From contig NZ_NEVM01000005.1 in assembly GCF_002261225.1 (NCBI RefSeq), positions 1,984,001-2,048,000 of the forward strand: 64,000 nt of DNA, read 5' to 3'. The notes under the pieces were generated by a model that was not told the origin of the DNA, did no database searches, and saw only the letters and a program-made list of their open reading frames with translations. The DNA comes from Bordetella genomosp. 10 (GTDB lineage Bacteria > Pseudomonadota > Gammaproteobacteria > Burkholderiales > Burkholderiaceae_B). A program made the position numbers and the translations under genes. Shown here one piece after another: positions 13,943 to 22,570 of the stretch. Every line of letters starts with the position of its first letter. Within the stretch, counting starts at the first letter, position 1.

Positions 13943-15130
13943 TCAGCGCCCCAACAACCCGCGCGCCCCCAGGTTCCGCATCAACTGGCCCAGCCCGAAC
14001 TCCCAGGGCGGCGCGCTGTCGCTGTGCGTCACGACGTTGCGCAAGGCGCCCAGCTTCGGCGTGGCGATGCTGACCCGGTCGCCGAGCTTGTGCGTGAAGC
14101 CGCCGCCCGGATGATCCCGGTCCTCGGTCGGCGCGAACAAGGTGCCCAGGAACAGCAGGAAGCCGTCGGGATACTGGTGGTTGCGGTTCAGCGTCTGCGC
14201 CACCAGGTCCGTGGGATCGCGGCTGATCTGCGCCATCGAGCTCGACCCGCTCAGCACGTAGCCGTCCTCGCCTTCCACGCGCAGCGTCAACTCGCAGCGG
14301 CGCACGTCGTCCAGGCCGAAGGTCTCGTCGAACAGGCGGATGAAGGGCCCGATCGCGCAGGAGGCGTTGTTGTCCTTGGCCTTGCTCAGCAGCAGCGCGC
14401 TGCGGCCTTCGAAGTCGCGCAGGTTGACGTCGTTGCCCAAGGTCGCGCCGACGATCTCGCCCCGGCGCGTCACCGCCAGGACCACCTCGGGCTCGGGATT
14501 GTTCCATTCGGATTTGGGATGGATGCCGATCTGCCTGCCCGTGCCGACCGCCGCAAGGACCGGCGCCTTGGTGAAGACCTCGGCATCGGGACCGATGCCC
14601 ACTTCCAGATATTGGGACCACAGGCCCTGCGCCATGAGCACCGACTTGAGATGGGCCGCTTCCGGCGAGCCGGGCTTTACCGCGCGCAGGTCCGTGCCTA
14701 TCGCGTCGACCACGGTGCGCCGCACGCCTTCGGCCCGCGCCGGATCGCCCTTGGCCTGTTCCTCGATGACCCGCTCGATCATGCTGGCCGCGAACGTCAC
14801 GCCCGCCGCCTTGATCACCTGCAGATCGGCCGGCGCCAGGAAATGGGGCTGGCCGGGATCGGGGTCCGCGCGCGTGTTCGCCAGCACCTCGGCGACGGCG
14901 CCGATACGGCGGCCTTCGGCGGCGCGCACGGCCTGCGCCGGGTCCGCCGCGTCCAGCAGCTCGCTCAGCGTCGGGAAGGCGGCGGAAAGGTCGTACACGC
15001 CGTCGCCGCGCAGGACGACCGGCGAAGGCCCGCCGGGTCCGCCCGCATGGCCTGGCGTCCACGCCCTGCCCACCAGCGTGGCGCCGGCGCCGTCCGCCGG
15101 CAGCGTATTTTCAGGAGTCAGCATGTGCAT
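13943..15130 (-). CDS. Fumarylacetoacetate hydrolase-family protein
   Basis: A 395-residue FAH-superfamily enzyme. The metal-binding acidic cluster is visible in N-P-E-P-E-V-V (the E-x-E pair) and N-D-V-N-L-R-D-F-E. Family members hydrolyse or hydrate acyl-pyruvates and 2-oxo sugar acids, for example 2-keto-3-deoxy-L-fuconate hydrolase. At 395 residues it resembles the long sugar-acid branch with an N-terminal extension. It is divergent from a LysR gene (15276), and a 7-bp tandem repeat lies between them, so the two are probably a regulator-target pair. The substrate is not determinable from sequence. Confidence 0.82.
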   Translation of the reverse strand: MHMLTPENTLPADGAGATLVGRAWTPGHAGGPGGPSPVVLRGDGVYDLSAAFPTLSELLDAADPAQAVRAAEGRRIGAVAEVLANTRADPDPGQPHFLAPADLQVIKAAGVTFAASMIERVIEEQAKGDPARAEGVRRTVVDAIGTDLRAVKPGSPEAAHLKSVLMAQGLWSQYLEVGIGPDAEVFTKAPVLAAVGTGRQIGIHPKSEWNNPEPEVVLAVTRRGEIVGATLGNDVNLRDFEGRSALLLSKAKDNNASCAIGPFIRLFDETFGLDDVRRCELTLRVEGEDGYVLSGSSSMAQISRDPTDLVAQTLNRNHQYPDGFLLFLGTLFAPTEDRDHPGGGFTHKLGDRVSIATPKLGALRNVVTHSDSAPPWEFGLGQLMRNLGARGLLGR

Positions 15131-15153
15131 GGCCGTCCGCTTGTTGAATGGAG

Positions 15154-15181
15154 AACAGGAAACAGGAAACAGGAAACAGGA
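15154..15181. repeat. Heptanucleotide tandem repeat (AACAGGA x4)
   Basis: Four perfect consecutive copies of AACAGGA in the divergent gap between the FAH-family gene and the LysR gene, 23 bases from the FAH start codon and about 95 bases before the chosen LysR start. Seven is not a multiple of three, so copy-number change would alter spacing in a promoter or frame in an N-terminal extension. Confidence 0.92.
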
Positions 15182-15275
15182 AAACCGAGTAGACCAGATC
15201 GCCGCGATGAATCCCAATGAGGATTTCTCAAGCATTGATATCATTTCGTCATCGCGAGCTGACGGGAACGCAGGC

Positions 15276-16235
15276 ATGGCGAACGGCGACATCACCTCCA
15301 GCCAACTCTGCGGCTGGCTCAAGGCACGGCACCTGGTATTGATAGACACGCTGGCGCGCACGCGGAACATGCGTGCGGCGGCGCAGCAAATGAACCTGAC
15401 CCAGCCCGCGCTCAGCAAGATGCTGCGGGACATCGAAACGATGCTGGGCTTCGGGCTGTTCGAGCGCCTGCCGCGCAGCATGCCGCCGACCGAACTGGGC
15501 GAGCACGTCGCCGCCTACGCGCGCGGGGTGCTCAACGACACCGACAAGTTCGTCGCGCAGATAAACAAGCTGCGCCGCGGCGGACACGGGCATCTGAAGA
15601 TCGGGGCGATATTCGCGGCCACCTTCCATCTGCTGCCGGCCGCCATCGCCCGCGTCAAGGACCAGCGTCCGCTGCTCTCCGTCGAAATCCTCGAGCAGAC
15701 CAGCGACAAGCTGCTGGACATGCTGGAGCGCAAGGAAATCGACATCGTCATCGGCCGCTTCCGCGAAGCCAGGCACAGGCAGTTGTTCGACTTCACGGCC
15801 CTGGGACCGGAACCCTTTGCCCTGGTGGGAAAAGCCAGGCATCCTTTGGCCCGCAAGCGCGCGCGCCCGATTCCGATCGCGGAACTGCGCGACTGGCCCT
15901 GGGTGCTGTATCCGGCCGGCACGCCGATACGCGAGCGCATGGACGAGGCGTTCCATGACGCGGGCGTCGAGCCGCCGGCGAACACGGTGGAAACCATATC
16001 CATGCCGACCTTCCTGCAGCTTCTGCAATCCGGCTCCAGCATCGCCATGCTGCCGGTGCCCATGATCCAGGCCCATCTCGACACGGGCCGCCTGCGCATC
16101 CTGGACAGCGACCTCAAGGTGCAGCCGCTGGAGTATGGCGTGATCCACCGCAAGGACGCGCCCCTGTCCGCCACCGCCCGCCTTTTCGTCGACGCGCTCA
16201 TCGCCCAAGGCGCCGAACGCCACGCCCACGCATAG
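15276..16235 (+). CDS. LysR-family transcriptional regulator
   Basis: A 319-residue LysR protein. Helix-turn-helix near 15-60 (M-R-A-A-A-Q-Q-M-N-L-T-Q-P-A-L-S-K-M-L) and a substrate-binding domain with K-I-G-A-I-F-A-A near 108 resemble the GbpR/CbgR branch. ATG 15276 has GGGAA upstream; an ATG at 15207 would give 342 residues. The divergent FAH-family gene is its likely target. The next LysR gene starts only 20 bases after its stop, an unusual tandem arrangement. Confidence 0.85.
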   Translation: MANGDITSSQLCGWLKARHLVLIDTLARTRNMRAAAQQMNLTQPALSKMLRDIETMLGFGLFERLPRSMPPTELGEHVAAYARGVLNDTDKFVAQINKLRRGGHGHLKIGAIFAATFHLLPAAIARVKDQRPLLSVEILEQTSDKLLDMLERKEIDIVIGRFREARHRQLFDFTALGPEPFALVGKARHPLARKRARPIPIAELRDWPWVLYPAGTPIRERMDEAFHDAGVEPPANTVETISMPTFLQLLQSGSSIAMLPVPMIQAHLDTGRLRILDSDLKVQPLEYGVIHRKDAPLSATARLFVDALIAQGAERHAHA

Positions 16236-16254
16236 AAGACCGCCGAAGACCATC

Positions 16255-17211
16255 ATGCCCCGTCCCATTCCGCCCTTGAACCCCCTGCGCGCCTTCGAGG
16301 TCGCGGCGCGCCATCTCAGTTTCACGCGCGCGGCCGAAGAGCTCTGCGTGACGCCCTCGGCCGTCAGCCACCAGATCAAGGTGCTGGAAGACAATCTCGG
16401 CGTCCCGCTGTTCGTCCGCGACAGCAAGTCCCTCATCCTGACTAGCGCGGGCAAGGCCTACCTGCCGGGCGTGCAGGAGGCATTCCGCCAATTGGTGCAG
16501 GCGACCTACCGCGTGCAGCGCGAACGGCAGATGCAGGCGCTCAAGCTCAACCTGCCGCCGACCTTCGCGGTCAAATGGCTGATTCCGCGCATGAAGCGGT
16601 TCAAGGCCCGGCATCCGGAAATCGACCTGCGCGTGTCGACCACCAAGAACATGTCGGACTTCGAACGGGACGACGTCGACGTCGAAGTGCGGTACGGCCG
16701 CGGCGACTATCCCGGCCTGCACGCCGAACGCTGCCTGGCGGTAGAGGTGACGCCCGTCTGCAGCCCCGCCCTGCTGGACGGTGCGGCGCCCTTGGCGCGG
16801 GCCGACGACCTGCGCCACCACACGCTGCTGCACGACGACAGCACCTACGACGACGTCAGCAACCCGGACTGGGCCACGTGGATGGCGCATGCCGGCGTGA
16901 GCGGCGTCGACACCTCGCGCGGGCCGTCCTTCTGGCCCAGCCACCTGGTGATCGACGCCGCCATCGACGGCCTGGGCGTGGCGCTGGCCAAGCGCAACTG
17001 GGTCCGCCGCGACATCGCCGCCGGGCGGCTGGTCGAGCCCTTCCCGGACCTCGCGCTGCGCATCGAGTTTTCCTACTTCCTGGTCTATCCGGAGGAACGC
17101 GAGTCCGACCCGCGCATCCAGGCCTTCGCGGCCTGGGTGCGGGAAGAACTCGCGCGCGACGGCGACGGCGAGGATGCGTGGCAGGACTCGCCGGGAAAAC
17201 AGAAGCCTTGA
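16255..17211 (+). CDS. LysR-family regulator, GcvA-like
   Basis: A 318-residue LysR protein opening with P-P-L-N-P-L-R-A-F-E-V-A-A-R-H-L-S-F-T, the hallmark of the GcvA/AmpR branch, with the recognition helix V-T-P-S-A-V-S-H-Q-I-K. The effector domain starts near residue 95. It is convergent with a CoA-transferase gene (10 bases between stops), which together with the crotonase gene next to it may be its target. Confidence 0.85.
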   Translation: MPRPIPPLNPLRAFEVAARHLSFTRAAEELCVTPSAVSHQIKVLEDNLGVPLFVRDSKSLILTSAGKAYLPGVQEAFRQLVQATYRVQRERQMQALKLNLPPTFAVKWLIPRMKRFKARHPEIDLRVSTTKNMSDFERDDVDVEVRYGRGDYPGLHAERCLAVEVTPVCSPALLDGAAPLARADDLRHHTLLHDDSTYDDVSNPDWATWMAHAGVSGVDTSRGPSFWPSHLVIDAAIDGLGVALAKRNWVRRDIAAGRLVEPFPDLALRIEFSYFLVYPEERESDPRIQAFAAWVREELARDGDGEDAWQDSPGKQKP

Positions 17212-17221
17212 GACAGAAGGC

Positions 17222-18418
17222 TCAGGAACCGAAGGCGCCCGCCTCGCGCCAGCCGGCCAGGCGCTCGTCGGGGATGCCGAGCTCGCGGAAGACCTCCTCG
17301 GTATGCTGGCCCAGCAAGGGCGCCGGACGGCGCACCTGCTGCGGCGTGCCGCTGAGCTTGACCGGGAATCCCAGGACCTTCACGCGCCCTTCCACGGGAT
17401 GGTCGATCTCCATCACCATGTCGCGGGCGCGCGCCTGCTCGGTATCCAGGGCCTCCCCGTAATCCAGGATGGGCGCCGCCGGCACGCCGGCGGCCAGCAG
17501 GCGCTCGACCCAGGCGTCGGCCGGCGCTACGGCCAGCGCTTCCTCGATCAGCGGGATCAGCGCTTCCCGGTTTTTCAGCCGCGCCACATTGTCAACGAAG
17601 CGCGCGTCGCGCGGCAATTCGGGCCGGCCGATGACCTCGCACAGCGCGCGCCACAGCTTGTCGTTGGCCGCGCCGATCACCATGTAGCGGTCGGCCGCGC
17701 GCACGGCCTGGTAGGGCGCGCTCATGCGGTTGGCGCTGCCCAGCGGCGCCGGCACGCGGCCCGTGCCCCAGAATTCCGCGCTCTCCCAGACCGACAGGCC
17801 CAGCGCCGTTTCGTACAGCGAAGCATCGATGTACTGCCCCAGGCCGGTGCTCGCGCGCCCGATGACCGCGCTGAGAATCGCATACGCGGCGAACAGCGCC
17901 GCGCCCAGGTCGGCGAAGGGCACGCTGGACTTCATGGGCGCGCCGCCCGGCTCGCCCATCACGCTCATGGCGCCGCAACTGGCTTGCGCGATCAGGTCCA
18001 GGCCGGGACGGCGCGACCACGGACCGGTCTGCCCGAAACCCGAAATGCTGGCGTACACCAGGCGCGGATTGATGGCGTGCAGCGTCTCGAAGTCTATCTT
18101 CAGCCGCGCCGCGACGCCGGGACGGTTGTTCTCGACCAGGATGTCCGCCTGCCGCACGAGTTCATAGAAGGCCTCGCGCCCCGCCGGATGCTTGAGATCG
18201 ATCTCGACGCTGCGCTTGTTGCGGTTCAGCGCGAGGAAGCCGCCGCTGTCCTCGCCCTTGAGGCGAAACCCCATGGCGCGGCGGGTCTGGTCGCCGGCGC
18301 CCGGGGTCTCGACCTTGACGACGTCGGCCCCCATGTCGCCCAGCAGCATGCAGCAATAGGGCCCGGCCATGATCTGGCTGACATCCAGGACGCGCAGATT
18401 GGCAAGCGGAAGCGTCAT
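17222..18418 (-). CDS. CaiB/BaiF-family CoA-transferase
   Basis: A 398-residue class III CoA-transferase. The N-terminal R-V-L-D-V-S-Q-I-M-A-G-P and catalytic Asp170 (V-P-F-A-D-L-G) are both present. It moves CoA between a donor such as succinyl-CoA and a carboxylic acid. AGGA lies 7 bases before the start. A crotonase gene lies 47 bases upstream on the same strand, so acid activation followed by hydration, isomerisation or hydrolysis of the enoyl-CoA is the likely sequence. The substrate is unknown. Confidence 0.87.
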   Translation of the reverse strand: MTLPLANLRVLDVSQIMAGPYCCMLLGDMGADVVKVETPGAGDQTRRAMGFRLKGEDSGGFLALNRNKRSVEIDLKHPAGREAFYELVRQADILVENNRPGVAARLKIDFETLHAINPRLVYASISGFGQTGPWSRRPGLDLIAQASCGAMSVMGEPGGAPMKSSVPFADLGAALFAAYAILSAVIGRASTGLGQYIDASLYETALGLSVWESAEFWGTGRVPAPLGSANRMSAPYQAVRAADRYMVIGAANDKLWRALCEVIGRPELPRDARFVDNVARLKNREALIPLIEEALAVAPADAWVERLLAAGVPAAPILDYGEALDTEQARARDMVMEIDHPVEGRVKVLGFPVKLSGTPQQVRRPAPLLGQHTEEVFRELGIPDERLAGWREAGAFGS

Positions 18419-18465
18419 AGTCTCATCCTTTGTTTATGGTTCTCGATGTGAACGGCCGGCGCGCG

Positions 18466-19245
18466 TCAGCGGCCGACGAAGGCGGGACGCGCCTTGGCGA
18501 GAAAGGCGCGATAGCCGATGCCGAAGTCCTCGGTGTCGAAGCAGTCGTAGGCTTCGTCCAGCTCCGCCTCGCTCAAGGGGCGCGCGTCCGCCAGGCGCCG
18601 CACGAAGCGCTTGTGCCAGCGCGCCACCAGCGGCGCCCCCGCGGCGATGCGGCGCGCGGCCGCATCGCCCTCCTCGTCGAGCCGGGCATCCTCGACCACG
18701 CGATTCACCAGTCCCTTGCCCAAGGCTTCCTCCGCGCCGAAGATCCGGCCCTCCAGCACGATCTCCAGCGCCACCGCGGGGCCGGCCAGCGCCACCAGGC
18801 CGCCCAGCTCGCCATAGGACATGACCAGCCCGAGCCGGTTGATCGGCGCGCCGAAGCGGCTGGAGGCGCCGCACAGCCGCATATCGCAGACGGCGGCCAG
18901 TTCCAGCCCGCCGCCCACGCAGGCGCCGTGGATGACGGCCAGCGTCGGATGGCGGCATCCGGCCACCGCCTGCATGGCGCGGTGGGTCACCCGGCCATAG
19001 GCGCGCGCCGCCGCCTTGTCCTTGCGCGTGCGGGGAAACTCCTCGATGTCCGCGCCGGCGGAGAACGCCTTTCCGCCCGCGCCGCGCAGGACGACGCAGC
19101 GCACCTCGTCGTCGGCCGAAAGCCGTTCCATGGCGTCCGCCAGGCCTTGCCACATGGCCTGGTTCATGGCGTTCATCTTTTCAGGGCTGTTGAGGACGAC
19201 GGTGGCGACGGCGCCATCGCGTTCGACGATGATGGGTTCGGACAT
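18466..19245 (-). CDS. Enoyl-CoA hydratase/isomerase (crotonase) family protein
   Basis: A 259-residue crotonase. The oxyanion-hole segments are F-S-A-G-A-D-I-E-E-F near 63-72 and G-A-C-V-G-G-G-L-E-L near 108-117. The Glu pair of classical hydratases is only partly retained (L-G-L-V-M-S-Y-G-E-L-G region), so hydratase, isomerase and hydrolase activities all remain possible. It leads the minus-strand pair with the CoA-transferase and is divergent from the Bug receptor operon at 19497. Confidence 0.85.
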   Translation of the reverse strand: MSEPIIVERDGAVATVVLNSPEKMNAMNQAMWQGLADAMERLSADDEVRCVVLRGAGGKAFSAGADIEEFPRTRKDKAAARAYGRVTHRAMQAVAGCRHPTLAVIHGACVGGGLELAAVCDMRLCGASSRFGAPINRLGLVMSYGELGGLVALAGPAVALEIVLEGRIFGAEEALGKGLVNRVVEDARLDEEGDAAARRIAAGAPLVARWHKRFVRRLADARPLSEAELDEAYDCFDTEDFGIGYRAFLAKARPAFVGR

Positions 19246-19496
19246 GGGCTTCCCGTTCTGGAGCCGGCGCGGGTCGCGCGGCGGAGATCCAAAGTGTAGG
19301 AATGCCGCCGGGGACGGGCCAAGCGAGAAATATTGCGGCGCCTTTCAAGAAAAACTCGTCCATCGCTGTGAGAAAAACTCAGCGCCGGTTCAAAAATTTC
19401 AACGTTGCGGTCCGCCGAGCGCTCTCCCTACACTTCCCGGCATCACTACCGCCGCGTCCGCCAGATGGCGCGGCCGATAACGACAAGGAGACGCAG

Positions 19497-20477
19497 ATGA
19501 ACCGACGCCAGGTCCTGACGGCAGCCGCCGCCGCGACGCTGCTGCCCGCGGCGCTCGCACCGTTCGCCAGCCGCGCCCAGGGCGGCATCCCCAACCCCAT
19601 GCGCCTGGTGGTCGGCTTTCCGCCGGGCGGCGGCACCGACATGGTCAGCCGGCTGCTGGCGCAGAAGCTGGGCGCGATGTGGAATATCTCCGTGGTGGTG
19701 GAAAACCGCGCGGGGGCGGCCGGCGTCATCGCGGCGGACTACGTCGTCAAGCAGCCGGCCGACGGCAGTTGCCTGTTGATGACGAACTTCAGCAACCATG
19801 CGGTCGCGCCCAGCCTCTATCCCAAGCTGGGCTACGACGTCGATCGCGACTTCACGCCCATCATGCTCGCCGGCATCTCTCCCAGCCTGCTGGTCTGCCG
19901 CGCCGACCAACCGGCGCGCACACTGCCCGCGGTGGTGGAGCGTTGCCGCAAGTCGCCCGGCACCGTCACCTTCGGCTCGGCCGGGCCGGGCTCCGTGCAG
20001 CATCTCGCGCTGGAGATGTTCAAGCTGCGCGCCGGCATCGACGCGCTGCACGTCCCCTATCGAGGCTCCGGCGCCATGATGGCTGACCTGCTGGGCGGAC
20101 AGATCGACTACAGCTTCGAGACCATGCCCTCGGCCACGCCGCAGGTCGCCAGCGGCAAGCTGGTCGCCATCGCGCAGACCCGCCTGCGCCGGTCGCCCGC
20201 GCAGCCCAACGTGCCCACGGTGGCCGAGCTGGGTTATCCCGGCTTCGACGCCAGCACCTGGTATGGCCTGGTGGGGCCGGCGGGCCTGGATCCGGCCTTG
20301 GTGAAGCGCCTGAACACCGACCTCAACGCCATCCTGCGGCAACCCGACGTCGTCGAGAAAATGAAGACCTACGGCGCGGAGGACGGCGGCGGCAGCCCCG
20401 AACATTTCGCGGCCTTCATCGACGAGGAAAAGACCAAGTGGGCCAAGGTCATCCATGATGCGCACGTCACCGTATGA
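19497..20477 (+). CDS. Bug-family (TctC) periplasmic solute receptor
   Basis: A 326-residue receptor with a twin-arginine-like start (N-R-R-Q-V-L), hydrophobic core and A-S-R-A-Q-G cleavage region. Family hallmarks include V-V-G-F-P-P-G-G-G-T-D near 38-48 and S-L-Y-P-K-L-G-Y-D. AAGGAG lies 6 bases before the ATG. No TctA/TctB genes are nearby, so it works with a distant membrane partner or as a sensor. Its gene is followed after 52 bases by an FMN-dependent 2-hydroxyacid oxidase, pointing to a hydroxycarboxylate ligand. Confidence 0.88.
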   Translation: MNRRQVLTAAAAATLLPAALAPFASRAQGGIPNPMRLVVGFPPGGGTDMVSRLLAQKLGAMWNISVVVENRAGAAGVIAADYVVKQPADGSCLLMTNFSNHAVAPSLYPKLGYDVDRDFTPIMLAGISPSLLVCRADQPARTLPAVVERCRKSPGTVTFGSAGPGSVQHLALEMFKLRAGIDALHVPYRGSGAMMADLLGGQIDYSFETMPSATPQVASGKLVAIAQTRLRRSPAQPNVPTVAELGYPGFDASTWYGLVGPAGLDPALVKRLNTDLNAILRQPDVVEKMKTYGAEDGGGSPEHFAAFIDEEKTKWAKVIHDAHVTV

Positions 20478-20529
20478 AGAAGCGAGGCAGAAGAATCGGA
20501 ATGCCCGCCCGCGCGGATAGGACCGGGCC

Positions 20530-21702
20530 ATGACCAGCATCACCTGCATCGAGGACCTGCGGGTCCTGGCGCGCCGCCGCGTGCCGAAAATGTTCTACGA
20601 CTATGTCGACGTCGGCTCCTGGACCGAATCCACGTACCGCGCCAACGAAGCGGATTTCCAGCGCATGCTGCTGCGCCAGCGCGTGGCGGTGGACCTGACC
20701 GCGCGCAGTACGCAGGCGACGATGCTGGGCCGCGCGGTCAGCATGCCGGTCGCCATCGCGCCCACCGGCCTGACGGGCATGGTGCGCGCGGACGGCGAAA
20801 TCCTGGCCGCGCGGGCCGCGCAACGCTTCGGCATTCCCTTCACCCTGTCGACGGTCAGCATCTGTTCCATCGAGGACATCGCCGAGGCCACCGGCGGCCA
20901 TCCGTTCTGGTTCCAGCTATACATGATGCGCGACCGGCGCTTCGTGGAAAGGCTGGTGCAACGCGCGCACGCCGCGCACTGCGACGCGCTGGTGCTGACG
21001 CTGGACCTGCCCATCAGCGGACAGCGCCACAAGGACTTGAAGAACGGCCTGAGCGCGCCGCCCCGGCTCACCTTGCTCAACATGCTCAACATGGCCGGCA
21101 AGCCCGGCTGGTGCCTGCGCATGCTGCGAACCAAGCGCCGGACCTTCGGCAACATCGTCGGGCATGCCGACGGCGTCGGCGACATGGCCTCGATGGCCGA
21201 CTGGAGCTCCCGCAACTACGATCCGTCGATGACGTGGGACGACATCGCCTGGATACGCCGGATCTGGGACCGCAAGCTCATCCTCAAGGGCATACTGGAC
21301 CCGGAAGACGCCCGCCAGGCGCGGCGTATCGGCGCCGACGCCATCGTCGTCTCCAACCACGGCGGCCGCCAACTGGACGGCGCGCCATCCAGCATCCGCG
21401 CCCTGCCGGCGGTCGTCGACGCCGTGGGCGCGCAGACCGAAGTCCATCTGGACAGCGGCGTGCGCAGCGGCCAGGACGTGCTCAAGGCCCTGGCCCTGGG
21501 CGCGCGCGGCGTCTTCATCGGCCGCGCCATGCTCTACGGCCTGGGCGCGATGGGCGAAGCCGGCGTCACCCGGGCCCTGGAAATCATCCATAAGGAACTG
21601 GATCTCACCATGGCGTTCTGCGGACGGACCGCGGTCAGCCAGGTGGATGGCGGCGTGCTGTTGCGGGATGCGCCGGCGGTATCGGTGGGGCCGGCGTCCT
21701 GA
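20530..21702 (+). CDS. FMN-dependent alpha-hydroxy-acid oxidase/dehydrogenase
   Basis: A 390-residue enzyme of the L-lactate dehydrogenase (LldD), glycolate oxidase and mandelate dehydrogenase family. FMN-binding P-V-A-I-A-P-T-G-L-T-G is near 73-83, and the catalytic His277 lies in V-S-N-H-G-G-R-Q-L-D-G with the substrate-binding Arg280. It oxidises an L-2-hydroxyacid to the 2-oxoacid, passing electrons to quinone or oxygen. No membrane segment is evident. Co-expression with the upstream Bug receptor suggests uptake and oxidation of one hydroxyacid. Confidence 0.9.
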   Translation: MTSITCIEDLRVLARRRVPKMFYDYVDVGSWTESTYRANEADFQRMLLRQRVAVDLTARSTQATMLGRAVSMPVAIAPTGLTGMVRADGEILAARAAQRFGIPFTLSTVSICSIEDIAEATGGHPFWFQLYMMRDRRFVERLVQRAHAAHCDALVLTLDLPISGQRHKDLKNGLSAPPRLTLLNMLNMAGKPGWCLRMLRTKRRTFGNIVGHADGVGDMASMADWSSRNYDPSMTWDDIAWIRRIWDRKLILKGILDPEDARQARRIGADAIVVSNHGGRQLDGAPSSIRALPAVVDAVGAQTEVHLDSGVRSGQDVLKALALGARGVFIGRAMLYGLGAMGEAGVTRALEIIHKELDLTMAFCGRTAVSQVDGGVLLRDAPAVSVGPAS

Positions 21703-21741
21703 CGCGCCGCGACGACGCCGTTACCGGACGGCAGCCGCGCC

Positions 21742-22449
21742 TCAGCCCAGCCGGTCCTTGACGGCCCGGTAGGAGGCGCCGAGCAGCAGCTTGGCGCCCT
21801 CTTCCGCCCGGGCCGGATCGCCGGCCTCCACGGCGGTCAGCAGCCGTTGCCAATCGGAAGCGGATTCGCTGCGCCGCTGCGCTGTCTGGAAGCTGAGCGA
21901 CTTTCCCCGGACCGAGACCTTCCAGAGAATCTGGTTGCTCAATCCCTCGTACATCAAGGGCAACTGCTTCCAGCCCACCGCATTGATCAGCAACTGCTGG
22001 GTCTCGATCGAGACCTTCCCGTAGGCCGCCGGCGAGGTCGAGGGCTTGCCGGCAAGCTGGCGCAGGCGCTCGACCTGGGCGCGCAATTGCTGCAGCACCG
22101 CCGCATCCTTCGACAGCGCGACCCGCGCCGCCGCCAAGCCCAGCAATTGCGCGCGAATACAGAAGATTTCCTCGATGCCTTCGGCATCGATCTCCCGCAC
22201 GCGCGCGCCGAATCGGGGAACCCGCTCGATCAAGCCCCGGCGTTCCAGCGCGCCGATCGCCTCCCTCACCGTGGTCCGGCTGACGGCGAAGCGGTCCGCC
22301 AAGGTTTCTTCCTTCAGCCGGTCGCCCGGCCCGAAATCGCCGTTCTGTATGGACTGCTGGAGCTGGTCCGCCATCTGCTCAGGTAGGGATTTCGACCTGC
22401 GACCCAGTGGAAGCACGTCGTCCGCGGCTGGCTTGGATGTTGGCGTCAT
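21742..22449 (-). CDS. GntR-family (FadR/FCD type) transcriptional regulator
   Basis: A 235-residue GntR protein. The winged helix (about 20-90) includes G-D-R-L-K-E-E-T-L-A-D-R-F-A-V-S-R-T-T-V-R-E-A-I, and the all-helical FCD-like effector domain follows. It is the last gene of a minus-strand group (dioxygenase, Bug receptor, this regulator). The perfect TTGAACATTGTCGA palindrome before the dioxygenase gene (24628..24657) is the obvious candidate operator. No clear ribosome-binding site is seen at this ATG. Confidence 0.87.
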   Translation of the reverse strand: MTPTSKPAADDVLPLGRRSKSLPEQMADQLQQSIQNGDFGPGDRLKEETLADRFAVSRTTVREAIGALERRGLIERVPRFGARVREIDAEGIEEIFCIRAQLLGLAAARVALSKDAAVLQQLRAQVERLRQLAGKPSTSPAAYGKVSIETQQLLINAVGWKQLPLMYEGLSNQILWKVSVRGKSLSFQTAQRRSESASDWQRLLTAVEAGDPARAEEGAKLLLGASYRAVKDRLG

Positions 22450-22570
22450 AGAGGCAGACTGATGGCGGCGGTGTTGGACCCGCGATGAGTTGGCGTAGTG
22501 CCGTGTAGTATATCCGCAGAGATTCCATTCTTCGCCCGGGCCGCCGCCACCGCCACGAGCCAGCCGCCGC

